DNA of 64,000 nt from DASUPK01 sp963728875 (lineage in GTDB: Bacteria > Actinomycetota > Thermoleophilia > Solirubrobacterales > 70-9): positions 558,001-622,000 of the forward strand of contig CAVSLJ010000002.1 in the NCBI GenBank assembly GCA_963728875.1. The letters are read 5' to 3'. Both the position numbers and the translations under genes were made by a program. The notes below the pieces were generated by a model that was given only the letters and a program-made list of their open reading frames with translations, searched no databases and had not been told where the DNA came from. Of this stretch, positions 8,533-16,528 are shown in pieces (within the stretch, counting starts at the first letter, position 1; every line of letters starts with the position of its first letter).

Positions 8533-9447
8533 TCAGCTGGGGGGTCCGGCGAAGGGACCGGGAGGCGCGATCACCTTCAGGGCACGGGGGAGAACCTCGA
8601 GCTTGGCCGGCAGGTCGGCGAGGTGCTCGCCGTCCGCGTAGATCGCGAAGTCCGTGTCGGCGCTGACCTCGACCTCGGCGCCCCTCAGCATCGTGATCTC
8701 CTCGTTGTCGACCTGGGTGCCCTTGAAGACCTGCGGCAGGCCCTTGAGGAAGCGGAGCTTGCCGACGTGCGCGGTGAGCACGACGTCCAGAAGCCCGTCG
8801 TCCAGCTCGGCCTCCGGCGCCACGAACATGCCGCCGCCGTACGCCCGGCTGTTGGCCACGGCGACGGAGTAGCCGAAGCAGTCGGTGCGCTCCCCGTCGA
8901 CGATGACGGAGAACCGGTGCGGCTTCCAGGCGGCCAGGGTGCGAAGGGCCGCGTACGCGTACACCAGGTTGCCCTTGATGAATCGAGCCTCGTTGGCGAC
9001 GCGGTTCGCCTCCGAGTCGAATCCGAGCGATGCGATGCAGAGGAAGCGGCGGTCGTTGACCACTCCCACGTCGATCTCGCGCACGTTCCCGTCGGCGAGG
9101 ACGGCCACCGCTCCGACCGGCTCGGAGGGAATGCGGAGGACCCGCCCGAGGTCGTTGCCCCGGCCGCCGGGGAGGATTCCCATCGGCGTTCCGGTCCCCG
9201 CGAGAGCCCCACCGACCTGCCCGACGAGCCCGTCGCCGCTCATCACCGCGGGGATCTCGCCAGCGGCCGCGGCGCGGCGGGCCTCCTCGATGCCGTGCTC
9301 GAGGCTCGTCGTGCGCACGACCCGGTATTGCATCTGGCGGGCGGCGAGCTCGCGCTCCACGTCGGGCAGGAGCTTCAGGGTTCGCCCGCCCGCCGAGTGT
9401 GGGTTGACGAGCAGCAGGTGGCGACGGTCGGCGCTGATCCGGTGAAT
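8533..9447 (-). CDS. Diacylglycerol kinase family lipid kinase, non-canonical start
   Basis: About 304 aa if translated from the first codon after the in-frame TAG (9448-9450). Kinase signatures: LLLVNPHSAGGRTLK at the N-terminus, SGDGLVGQ (the GGDGT-type loop), GILPGGRGNDLGR, and the C-terminal DGE/H segment. NPHSAGG lies upstream of the only GTG (9360), so starting there would remove the conserved nucleotide-binding strand. No ATG, GTG or TTG exists between the stop and this motif; ATT 9447 or ATC 9438 remain. Substrate (diacylglycerol, sphingoid or polyprenol lipid) is not decided by sequence. Confidence 0.82.
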   Translation of the reverse strand: MHRISADRRHLLLVNPHSAGGRTLKLLPDVERELAARQMQYRVVRTTSLEHGIEEARRAAAAGEIPAVMSGDGLVGQVGGALAGTGTPMGILPGGRGNDLGRVLRIPSEPVGAVAVLADGNVREIDVGVVNDRRFLCIASLGFDSEANRVANEARFIKGNLVYAYAALRTLAAWKPHRFSVIVDGERTDCFGYSVAVANSRAYGGGMFVAPEAELDDGLLDVVLTAHVGKLRFLKGLPQVFKGTQVDNEEITMLRGAEVEVSADTDFAIYADGEHLADLPAKLEVLPRALKVIAPPGPFAGPPS

Positions 9448-9463
9448 CTATTTGCGGGGGCCG

Positions 9464-10117
9464 TCAGGAGGGGCGGTGGGCGACGAAATACGTTCCCTCC
9501 GCCGCCTCGCCGGCCTCGGCCTTCTCGAGACCGGCCCTGCGGAATCCGCGCTCGAGCACTGCATCCGGCGTGTAGAAGGGGGTCTGCGACCCCCAGCTGG
9601 CCGCCACGATCGCGAAGCCGCCCGGGCGCAGCACACGGGCGATCTCGGCGAAGAAGGGCGGCATGTTGAGCTGCGCGACCAGGTCGAAGGACTCATCCTC
9701 GAAGGGCAGCCGCGAGGCGTCGGCGACCTTGAAGGCCACCCGGCCCTCTGGGTCGAGCCCGATTCGGCCCTGGGCCCTGCGGATCATCTCCTCCGAGAGA
9801 TCGACCCCCCGGACCCGCGCGTGCGGGAACTCGCGCGCGATCAACAACGCACCGTCTCCGAGGCCTGTCCCGATGTCAAGCGCGCGCTCGGGCTCCGGCC
9901 GAACATGAAGAAGGGCCGCCGCGAGTGGAGCGAGGTGGGTGGCACCGGCCCGGTTCACTCGCTGGTCCCAGGAGGACGCGCGGCCCTGCCAGTAGGAATG
10001 ACTGAAGCCACGGAGCAGCGGCCAGGCCCAGGGGGCTCTGGCCACCACGAGGTTGATGAACCTGCCGATCACGCGATTGCGCGTCGGAGGGGATGCGGGG
10101 TTGGCGCCGGGCTTCAT
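9464..10117 (-). CDS. Class I SAM-dependent methyltransferase (UbiE/MenG-like)
   Basis: 217 aa. Motif I ALDIGTGLGDGALL, motif II VRGVDLSEEMIRRA, then ADASRLPFEDESFDLV and RVLRPGGFAIVA, the pattern of Methyltransf_11/25 proteins. A short basic N-terminus precedes it. It is the first gene of the minus-strand run reaching lemA and diverges from the cyclophilin gene by about 40 bp, where the promoter should sit. Substrate unknown. Confidence 0.85.
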   Translation of the reverse strand: MKPGANPASPPTRNRVIGRFINLVVARAPWAWPLLRGFSHSYWQGRASSWDQRVNRAGATHLAPLAAALLHVRPEPERALDIGTGLGDGALLIAREFPHARVRGVDLSEEMIRRAQGRIGLDPEGRVAFKVADASRLPFEDESFDLVAQLNMPPFFAEIARVLRPGGFAIVAASWGSQTPFYTPDAVLERGFRRAGLEKAEAGEAAEGTYFVAHRPS

Positions 10118-10157
10118 GCGGCGATCATCGCAGGCACCGCCAGTAGGCTTCCTCGCC

Positions 10158-10796
10158 TTGAGAGTGGGGCGGACAGCGTTGGCGGCCTCGCTGGCACTCG
10201 CCCTGCTGATGGGCTGCGGCGGTGGTGGCGATGAGACCACGAGCGCCGGGTTGCCGGCGGGCTGCGCGAAAGTCTCGGCGCCCCCGGCGAAGCACGTGAA
10301 GCTGTCCCGGCCCACGGCGAGCCTGCGCGGGCCGGCGACGGCGACGGTCCGGACCAGCTGCGGCGACTTCGAGATCGCACTCGACACGGCCAGGGCCCCG
10401 AAGACGACCTCTTCCTTCGCCTACCTTGCGGAGCGTGGCGTCTACGACGACACGCTCTTTCACCGGATCGTTCCCGGATTCGTGATCCAGGGCGGCGACC
10501 CGACCGGCACGGGCGCCGGCGGTCCCGGGTATTCGGTCGACGAGCCGCCCCCGCAGAGCCTCTCTTACACCCGCGGCATCGTCGCGATGGCGAAGAGCCC
10601 GGTGGAGCCGCCCGGGCGCTCAGGAAGCCAGTTCTTCGTGGTGACCGAGGCGGACGCCGGGTTGACGCCCGACTACGCGCTGCTCGGGCGGGTCAGCGGC
10701 GGGTTCGACGTGGTCCGGCGGATCGAGCAGCTCGGCACGCCCGGTGGCAGGCCGAAGGCGCCGGTGGTCATCAAGCGGATCACCGTCGGCGGCTGA
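10158..10796 (+). CDS. Cyclophilin-type peptidyl-prolyl isomerase, lipoprotein
   Basis: 212 aa if started at TTG 10158 (GTG 10164 is the alternative). Signal peptide with lipobox LLMGC, so it is probably lipidated on Cys and held outside the membrane. The cyclophilin core follows: LFHRIVPGFVIQGGDPTGTG, SGSQFFVV, LLGRVSGGFDVV. Cyclophilins speed up cis-trans isomerisation of X-Pro bonds and help folding of exported proteins. The stop overlaps the next start (TGATG). Confidence 0.88.
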   Translation: MRVGRTALAASLALALLMGCGGGGDETTSAGLPAGCAKVSAPPAKHVKLSRPTASLRGPATATVRTSCGDFEIALDTARAPKTTSSFAYLAERGVYDDTLFHRIVPGFVIQGGDPTGTGAGGPGYSVDEPPPQSLSYTRGIVAMAKSPVEPPGRSGSQFFVVTEADAGLTPDYALLGRVSGGFDVVRRIEQLGTPGGRPKAPVVIKRITVGG

Positions 10797-11251
10797 TGGC
10801 GAAGCTTCGGGTCGGAGACGAGGCGTCGCCGTTCGAGTTGGAGGGAACAGAATCCCGGACCTATCGGCTCAGCGACTACCTCGGGACGGGAGTGATCCTC
10901 GCCTTCTATCCGGGCGACTTCACCCCGGTCTGTACCCGCCAGTTCTGCTCCTACCGCGACGACGGCGACCGCCTCGAGGCGCTGGGCGTGCCGATGATGG
11001 GGATCTCACCGCAGTCGGTCGAGTCCCATGAGCGATTCGCGGCGCAGCACGGGCTCACGGTGCCGCTGCTCTCCGATCCCGGCAAGAAGGTGGCGCGCTC
11101 GTACGGTGTGGTCGGCCCGGGCGGGTTCATTCGCCGCTCCGTCTTCCTGGTCGACGGCCAGGGGGTGCTCCGCTACCGCCACGTGGCCCTGTTCGGGCTG
11201 CGCTACCACGACGTCGCGGATCTGGAGCGGGCCGTGTCGAAGCTTCCCTGA
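10796..11251 (+). CDS. Peroxiredoxin, AhpC/TSA (BCP-like)
   Basis: 151 aa. Peroxidatic Cys in FYPGDFTPVCTRQFC (about residue 46), with a second Cys five residues later as in atypical 2-Cys BCP enzymes. Reduces H2O2 and organic peroxides with thioredoxin-type electrons. Overlaps the cyclophilin stop by one base and is followed by the hydrolase after 2 bp: a three-gene operon. Confidence 0.92.
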   Translation: MAKLRVGDEASPFELEGTESRTYRLSDYLGTGVILAFYPGDFTPVCTRQFCSYRDDGDRLEALGVPMMGISPQSVESHERFAAQHGLTVPLLSDPGKKVARSYGVVGPGGFIRRSVFLVDGQGVLRYRHVALFGLRYHDVADLERAVSKLP

Positions 11252-11253
11252 CC

Positions 11254-12123
11254 ATGCCTGACGCTCTCGAGCCACGGCCGTTCGAGGTCACGTCCTCGGG
11301 CGTCCGGCTCTCCGGCGAGGAGGTGGGGGAGGGGAGCCCGGTCATCCTCCTGCACGGCCTGACGGCGACCCGGCGCTACGTGCTCCACGGATCCCTGGCG
11401 CTGGCGCGTCGCGGCTACCGGCAGATCTCCTACGACGCCCGCGGGCACGGCGAGTCATCGCCGGCGCCGGAGGGCAGCGGATACGGCTACGAGGTGTTGA
11501 CCCAAGACCTGCGCTCGGTGGCGGCGGAACGCGCTCCGGACGCCCGTCCCGCCCTGGTCGGACATTCGATGGGCTGCCACACGGCTGTCGCGCACGCGCT
11601 GGAGCATGCAGGCGAGGTGGCGGCGCTCGTCCTCGCAGGGCCGGTGATCCTCGGACTGCCCGTCACCGAGGAGAGGCTCGCCTACTGGGACGCGCTGGCC
11701 GACGGGCTTGAGCAGGGGGGTGTCGATGGCTTCATGGAGGCCTACGAGGCCTCGCTCGAGGCTGATCCCGCGTGGACGGAGACCGCGTTGCGGATCACCC
11801 GGGAGCGGATGGGGCGTCACCGCCACCCGATGGCTGTCGCGCGGGCCCTTCGCGAGGTGCCGCGGTCGCTCGCGTTCGACGGCCTCGAGGAGCTGGAGAC
11901 GCTCGACGTGCCGGCGCTGGTGGTGGCCAGCTACGACGAGGCCGATCCCGGACATCCTTACGCGATCGCGGAGGCCTGGGCCGAGCGGCTGCCCAGGGCG
12001 CGGCTGGTGAGCGAGGAGCCGGGCAAGTCGCCGCTCGCCTGGCAGGGCGGCCGGTTCTCACGCGTGATCGCGGATTTCCTGGACGAGGCGCAGGTCCGCG
12101 CGAGGCTGGCGCAGGGGGGCTAG
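11254..12123 (+). CDS. Alpha/beta-fold hydrolase
   Basis: 289 aa. Oxyanion segment ILLHGLTATRR, YDARGHGESSPA, nucleophile elbow VGHSMGCHTA. The acid is probably in VVASYDEADPGH. The region where the catalytic His normally sits reads SEEPGKSPLAWQGG, with no His in the expected place; the nearest candidate is DPGHPY. It may therefore be an inactive or altered member. Substrate unknown. Its stop overlaps the convergent DUF3052 stop by 3-4 bp. Confidence 0.85.
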   Translation: MPDALEPRPFEVTSSGVRLSGEEVGEGSPVILLHGLTATRRYVLHGSLALARRGYRQISYDARGHGESSPAPEGSGYGYEVLTQDLRSVAAERAPDARPALVGHSMGCHTAVAHALEHAGEVAALVLAGPVILGLPVTEERLAYWDALADGLEQGGVDGFMEAYEASLEADPAWTETALRITRERMGRHRHPMAVARALREVPRSLAFDGLEELETLDVPALVVASYDEADPGHPYAIAEAWAERLPRARLVSEEPGKSPLAWQGGRFSRVIADFLDEAQVRARLAQGG

Positions 12124-12527
12124 GGCCGGTCCGCCAGCCGGATCACCAGCCGCAGTCCCGACCAGGTCCCGTCGATTGCGCAGACCTTGTTGTCGACCAG
12201 GCGGTTGGCGAGCCCGAGCTCGCGAGCGACGCCCTCCGTCATGTCCGTCTCCACGGCCGAGGAGCGCTTCGGCCAGGCGATCCAGAGACCGGCCGCCGGA
12301 TTCATCGCGCGGCTCAGGGCGGGCAGACGCCGCTCCAGCTCCGCGCGGCTCTTGGTGAAGAAGACGATCACGTCGAGTGGCCCGGCGGCGCGAGCTTTGA
12401 CGGTGACGCCGTCGGGAAGCGCGCCCAGCAGGTCCACAAATCCGTCCGGCGCACCCGGGAACGTGACCCGGTGGCCCTCCTTGATGCCGAGCTTCTTGGC
12501 GAGCGGTGCCTCCGAATAGCCGGCCAC
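12120..12527 (-). CDS. DUF3052 family protein
   Basis: 135 aa, GTG start. MAGYSEAPLAKKLGIKEGH and FFTKSRAELERRLPAL, then GLWIAWPKRSS, are typical of this small actinobacterial family of unknown function. Only 16 bp separate its start from the divergent PRC-barrel gene, so its promoter must overlap that gene or be very compact. Confidence 0.8.
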   Translation of the reverse strand: MAGYSEAPLAKKLGIKEGHRVTFPGAPDGFVDLLGALPDGVTVKARAAGPLDVIVFFTKSRAELERRLPALSRAMNPAAGLWIAWPKRSSAVETDMTEGVARELGLANRLVDNKVCAIDGTWSGLRLVIRLADRP

Positions 12528-12543
12528 TTCTATATTTCAGCGC

Positions 12544-12882
12544 GTGGCACAGGACGACGGTAACCCGGTCCACTACGCCGCCGTGGAGCGCGGCACGCCG
12601 GTCTACGCCGCGGACGGGCAGCAGGTGGGGGTCGTCGACGAGGTCGTCGACAACTACCGGGAGCACATCCTGGACGGATTCATCATCGAGAACGGCGATG
12701 GCGAGCTGCGCTTCGTCGACGCGCCCGAGGTGGCCCGTACGGCCGAGCGGGCGGTGCGGCTGACGATCGACACGGCGGCCGCCGGACGGCTCCCGACGCC
12801 CGAGAAGGGCGCCCCCGAGTTCGCCCCGCGCCGCACGGGCCGTCTGGGCAAGCTGCTCGGCGGCAGCTGGCGCCGCCGCTAA
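12544..12882 (+). CDS. PRC-barrel-like small protein
   Basis: 112 aa, GTG start. GTPVYAADGQQVGVVDEVV and ILDGFIIENG resemble the beta-barrel of PRC/DUF2171 proteins, which often bind RNA or other proteins. The tail is basic (GGSWRRR). Its stop overlaps the convergent DUF72 gene. Function unknown. Confidence 0.65.
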   Translation: MAQDDGNPVHYAAVERGTPVYAADGQQVGVVDEVVDNYREHILDGFIIENGDGELRFVDAPEVARTAERAVRLTIDTAAAGRLPTPEKGAPEFAPRRTGRLGKLLGGSWRRR

Positions 12883-13610
12883 AGGCCGAGCAGGTCCTTG
12901 AGCAGCCGAGCGTTGCGGAGCGCGTAGCCCTCCCAGTCGTTGTTGAAGTAGATGTAGATCTCCGTGTCTCGCCGCCACTGCGAGAGTCTGCGCGCCCAGG
13001 TCTCGATCTCGGACCTCGAGTAGTTGCCGTGCCGGCCGCGAGTTCCGTGATGGAGGCGGACGTAGGTCCAGTCGGTGGTGCGGACGCGCGGGGAGCTCAC
13101 CCAGCGTGAGGACTCGTCGCCGATGACGAGGGCGGCGCCGTGTCTTCTCAGCAGCCCGTAAACGTCGTCGGCGAACCAGCTCTCGTGGCGGAACTCGAAG
13201 GCATGGCGGCCCCGCGGCAGGGCGCGAAGCGCGCTCTCCAGGCGCTCATCGTTGCGGTGAAAGTTCTGTGGGAACTGCCAGAGGAGCGGCCCGAGCTTCC
13301 CGCTGCGGACGAGCGCCTCGAGCGGCTCGAGGAAGCGCTCGACGTATGGGTCCAGCGTCTTCAGGCGCTTGACGTGAGTCAGGTAGCGACTGGCCTTGAC
13401 GGCGAAGACGAATCCGGGCGGGCTCTGCTCCACCCAGCCCTCGACCGCTGACGCCGAGGGCAACCGGTAGAAGGTGTTGTTGACCTCGACCGTGTCGAAA
13501 TGCTCGGCGTAGTAGGCGAGCCATTGCCGTGGCGGCAGGCCCTTTGGATAGAGGCGTTCCCGCCAGTGCGGGTAGGCCCAGCCCGAGCAGCCGATCCGAA
13601 CCGGCTTCAA
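12879..13610 (-). CDS. DUF72 domain protein (copy 1)
   Basis: 243 aa from TTG 13610, which overlaps the stop of the phosphatase gene (TTGA). TIM-barrel-like DUF72 signatures: IGCSGWAYPHWR, YAEHFDTVEVNNTFYRLP, FVFAVKAS, EFRHESWF, YIYFNNDWEGYA. Family function is not established. A second, more distant DUF72 gene lies at 17615-18505. Confidence 0.85.
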   Translation of the reverse strand: MKPVRIGCSGWAYPHWRERLYPKGLPPRQWLAYYAEHFDTVEVNNTFYRLPSASAVEGWVEQSPPGFVFAVKASRYLTHVKRLKTLDPYVERFLEPLEALVRSGKLGPLLWQFPQNFHRNDERLESALRALPRGRHAFEFRHESWFADDVYGLLRRHGAALVIGDESSRWVSSPRVRTTDWTYVRLHHGTRGRHGNYSRSEIETWARRLSQWRRDTEIYIYFNNDWEGYALRNARLLKDLLGL

Positions 13611-15238
13611 CGACCGCCGCGGCGGTGCAGGACCAGGACGGCGATGTCGTCGCGGGGCTCGCCGCCGTGTCGGTCGACCGCGGCTTGGGACAGGCGCTCG
13701 GCGATCTCGTCGGCGTTCATTCCGGCGGCCTGCCCGAGCTCCTTGACGAGCCAGTCGGGGTCGTCGCCGCCGCTTCGATCCCGGATGTCCAGCATGCCGT
13801 CCGTGTAGAGGATCAGGGAATCGCCGACGGAGAGCGTGGTGTCGGCGTCGGCGAGCACGGGGGAGGGGAGGACGCCGAGCAGAGTCCCCGGCTCTCCGAC
13901 CGAGTCGACCCGTCCGTCCTTGCGCAGGATCAGGGGAAGGGGGTGGCCGCCGAGAGCCACCGTGAGCTGAGCCTCGCCGCCGTTGGAGGGGGTCTGGATG
14001 CGCGCCAGCGCCGCCGTGCAGAACCGCAGGTCGGAGCGCTCCGAGGCGATCGAGTCGTGCAGCGTGCGGAGCACCTGGCTCGGCTTGTTGTTCGGCGAGG
14101 AGGCGGTCCGGACGGTGTAGCGCGCCAGCGACGTCAGCGACGCCGCCTCGGGCCCCTTGCCGCAGACATCGCCGATCACGGCTGTCCAGGCGCCCGAGCC
14201 GCTGCGGAATACGTCGTAGAAGTCGCCGCCGACCTCGTAGGCCTCGCCGGCGGCGAGGAAGCGGGACGAGGCCTCGAAGCCCCTGATCTCGGGCAGCGAG
14301 CGCGGCAGCAGGCTGTGCTGGAGGACGGAGGCGATATGGGCCTGCTGCTCGTGCAGCCGGGCATTGTCGAGTGCGAGAGCCGCCCGGTCGGCGAGCCGCA
14401 TGGCCGTCCGGCGAGAGGTCTCGTCGAAGGACTTGGCGGGGCGCATGATCCACAGGGTCAGGGCGCCGAGGACTGCGCCACGTGCCCCCAGCGGAAGCAC
14501 GATGCACGACTTGAAGCGATGCCTGCGAAGCGTTTCTCGCTCGTTCTCGCGGGTCGTGATCCGATCGATCTCCCTGTCGGAAAGCTGGTCCAGGTACATG
14601 ATCCGGCCGCTGCGGATCACCTCCGCGACCGGATGGGGTCCATGCGGATCGATCGGAGCGTTCGCCCGAAGCCTCACGAAGATGTCGGCGACCTCGGTAT
14701 CCCGGCCGCGGGCCGCCATCCGCTGGATCGAGCCATTCGACATCAGCATGTCGACCATCGCGACGTCACCGAGGCCGTGGATCGCGAGATCGGCGAGGTG
14801 TTGAGCGCGCTGCCTCTGATCGAGGGCGTCCTCCATCAGGGCGCCCGCGTCGGCCAGCAGCTCCGAGGCGGCCTGCTCCCGATTCAGCTTGACTCGCAGG
14901 CTGGCGACCCACAGGCCGGCAAGCGATCCGGCTGAGACGGTCGTCAACGCCACCAGGCGCTGACCGCCGTCGACGCCCTGGCTCCAGATGATCGAGAGGA
15001 GTGCGAGGATCAGGCAGAAAGCGGCGACGACGGCGGTCTCCGGAAGCGACGCGCTCATGGCCGCAATCACCGGAGGGATCGCGAGCAGCCCGATGATGAC
15101 CAGCTGGTTCGATGCCAGGCCGTCCAGCACGGCGATCGCACTGGCCAGCACCATGGCGACCAGCGCCGGCCCGGAGAGCTCCTGAAGGCCCGCGAGAGTT
15201 GGGGGAGGGCTGACCAGCTCTCGATCCTGCGGAGTCAT
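13607..15238 (-). CDS. Membrane GAF-SpoIIE (PP2C-type) phosphatase
   Basis: 543 aa. N-terminal membrane part (residues ~25-120, three or four helices), coiled segment, GAF-like domain (~150-290), then SpoIIE/RsbU phosphatase domain with YEVGGDFYDVF, IGDVCGKGPEAA, LGGHPLPL, LILYTDGMLD and the final DDIAVLVL. RsbU-type enzymes dephosphorylate anti-anti-sigma proteins in general stress signalling. No anti-sigma or STAS partner is nearby. It is transcribed with DUF72. Confidence 0.9.
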   Translation of the reverse strand: MTPQDRELVSPPPTLAGLQELSGPALVAMVLASAIAVLDGLASNQLVIIGLLAIPPVIAAMSASLPETAVVAAFCLILALLSIIWSQGVDGGQRLVALTTVSAGSLAGLWVASLRVKLNREQAASELLADAGALMEDALDQRQRAQHLADLAIHGLGDVAMVDMLMSNGSIQRMAARGRDTEVADIFVRLRANAPIDPHGPHPVAEVIRSGRIMYLDQLSDREIDRITTRENERETLRRHRFKSCIVLPLGARGAVLGALTLWIMRPAKSFDETSRRTAMRLADRAALALDNARLHEQQAHIASVLQHSLLPRSLPEIRGFEASSRFLAAGEAYEVGGDFYDVFRSGSGAWTAVIGDVCGKGPEAASLTSLARYTVRTASSPNNKPSQVLRTLHDSIASERSDLRFCTAALARIQTPSNGGEAQLTVALGGHPLPLILRKDGRVDSVGEPGTLLGVLPSPVLADADTTLSVGDSLILYTDGMLDIRDRSGGDDPDWLVKELGQAAGMNADEIAERLSQAAVDRHGGEPRDDIAVLVLHRRGGR

Positions 15239-15262
15239 CTGTTTAATCGTAAATAGGTAAGC

Positions 15263-15637
15263 ATGGAGATCAAGGACTCAAAGGTGCCGAGCGAGGGGTG
15301 GGACGCGATCCGGCGAACGCGGCTGGCCGCGGAGCGCACCGAGCTCGCCTGGTGGCGAACGGCGCTCACGTCGATAGCGGTGGCCATTGCGGTGGGCCGC
15401 GTCGTCCCGGAGCTGAGCGACACCAGCACCGAGTGGCCCTACGTCGTCGTCGGTGTCGGCTGGGCGCTCTACTCGGTTGCCCTCTTCGGCTATGGCTCGC
15501 TTCGGTCGAGGAGGGTCGAGACGGCGGTCGATCGCGGGGAGATGATCCAGAGCTCAAGGGTGGAGACTCGGTGGCTGATGTCCGGCGGGGTGATCCTCTG
15601 TCTCGCCACCGTCGCCCTGATCGCCGTATCCGCATAA
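15263..15637 (+). CDS. DUF202 family membrane protein (YidH-like)
   Basis: 124 aa. The signature RRTRLAAERTELAWWRTAL is at 17-35, followed by three membrane helices. Inner-membrane protein, role unknown. Divergent from the phosphatase gene, with 24 bp between starts. Confidence 0.85.
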   Translation: MEIKDSKVPSEGWDAIRRTRLAAERTELAWWRTALTSIAVAIAVGRVVPELSDTSTEWPYVVVGVGWALYSVALFGYGSLRSRRVETAVDRGEMIQSSRVETRWLMSGGVILCLATVALIAVSA

Positions 15638-15665
15638 CGGCGATCCGCGGCCGGATAACCCGTGC

Positions 15666-16145
15666 ATGGTTATGTCAACTCGAACGACGAAGATCGAATT
15701 GAGCGAGGTGCCCCCGGACGATTCGGCGATGCTGCGGCTCGCGGAGGCTCTCCGGGATGAGGTCGAGGAGCGCGGAGCGCACAACGGCGCGGCGAGACCG
15801 GACATTCCGTTGGCCGAGGCGATCAAGGCCGACAGCGACACGCTGGTGGCGTATGCGGGCCAGGAGCCGGTAGAGATGGGCGCACTGCGAGTGGTCGGTG
15901 CGGGGGTTGCGGAGATCAAGCGGATGTACGTGCTGCCGGCGTACCGGGGCGCCGGCGTCGCCAGGCGAATCCTCGAGGAGCTCGAGCGGCGCGCGCGAGC
16001 TCATCGCGTGCGGGCCGTCCGCCTGGACACGAACGCTCGCCTGACCGAGGCGAATCGCATGTACAGGCGGGCCGGATACGAGCAGATCCCGGACTACAAC
16101 GGGAATCCACGGGCGGACCGCTGGTACGAGAAGGTCCTCGCCTGA
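15666..16145 (+). CDS. GNAT family N-acetyltransferase bracketed by inverted repeats
   Basis: 159 aa (157 if started at ATG 15672). GNAT core: IKRMYVLPAYRGAGVARRIL with the acetyl-CoA loop, LDTNARLTEANRMYRRAGYE, and final WYEKVL. Substrate unknown; the family modifies amines on small molecules or proteins. The start codons lie in the left arm and the TGA stop touches the right arm of a perfect 13-bp inverted repeat, so the unit is almost exactly the gene. Possibly a mobile single-gene cassette. Confidence 0.85.
   Translation: MVMSTRTTKIELSEVPPDDSAMLRLAEALRDEVEERGAHNGAARPDIPLAEAIKADSDTLVAYAGQEPVEMGALRVVGAGVAEIKRMYVLPAYRGAGVARRILEELERRARAHRVRAVRLDTNARLTEANRMYRRAGYEQIPDYNGNPRADRWYEKVLA
15669..15681. 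repeat. Left arm of 13-bp inverted repeat around the GNAT gene
   Basis: GTTATGTCAACTC, exact reverse complement of 16144-16156. It covers the gene's start codons (ATG 15666 and 15672). A 9-bp sequence CCCGTGCAT lies just to its left (15659-15667) and again at 16164-16172 beyond the right arm. Confidence 0.85.
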
Positions 16146-16156
16146 GTTGACATAAC
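16144..16156. repeat. Right arm of 13-bp inverted repeat around the GNAT gene
   Basis: GAGTTGACATAAC, beginning inside the GNAT stop codon. A 12/13 match (GGGTTGACATAAC) also occurs inside the WS/DGAT coding sequence at 25596-25608. Confidence 0.85.
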
Positions 16157-16163
16157 TGCCCTT

Positions 16164-16186
16164 CCCGTGCATTCCCTACGCACGGG
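16164..16186. terminator. Hairpin after the GNAT gene
   Basis: CCCGTGC / GCACGGG, 7-bp stem with a 9-nt loop, 18 bp after the GNAT stop. Terminator role inferred from position. Confidence 0.4.
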
Positions 16187-16224
16187 TGCGGCCCCGTCCG
16201 GTCCGCGGTGTGGAATCGGAGCCG

Positions 16225-16515
16225 ATGAGGCAATCCCCCACACACCTGCCGTGGCGGGTGCTCTCGGCGATGGTGACGGCCGGCGCCTCGTGCGTCGCCT
16301 GCGGATCCCGGGAGGACCTGGTCGCGCACCACAGGATGCCGCGCCGCTACGGTGGCCTGGACGTGCTGGAGAACCTCGAGCCGGTCTGCCGCAGCTGTCA
16401 TCCGAGGGTCGAGCAGGAGGCCGTCGCCCAAGCCAGGCTCGCGTGGGAGAGGCCCGACTGGCCGGCTCCGGCTCGTCCGAGGCGCGCGCCGCCTCGCCTC
16501 ATCCGGCCCTACTGA
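16225..16515 (+). CDS. Small HNH endonuclease domain protein
   Basis: 96 aa from ATG 16225; GTG 16186 would add 13 residues but lies in the hairpin. Zinc-binding CVAC...CRSC pairs frame HHRMPRRYGGLDVLENL, the HNH motif with the catalytic His and structural Asn. Stand-alone HNH proteins of this size act as nucleases or nickases; there is no methyltransferase or phage gene beside it. It converges on the topoisomerase gene. Confidence 0.8.
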   Translation: MRQSPTHLPWRVLSAMVTAGASCVACGSREDLVAHHRMPRRYGGLDVLENLEPVCRSCHPRVEQEAVAQARLAWERPDWPAPARPRRAPPRLIRPY

Positions 16516-16528
16516 GCCCGCCCCCAGC

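Noticed and set aside
15669..16156. Integron attC-type gene cassette around the GNAT gene
   Set aside because: The arms do not fit the GTTRRRY/RYYYAAC core-site rule and no integrase is nearby.
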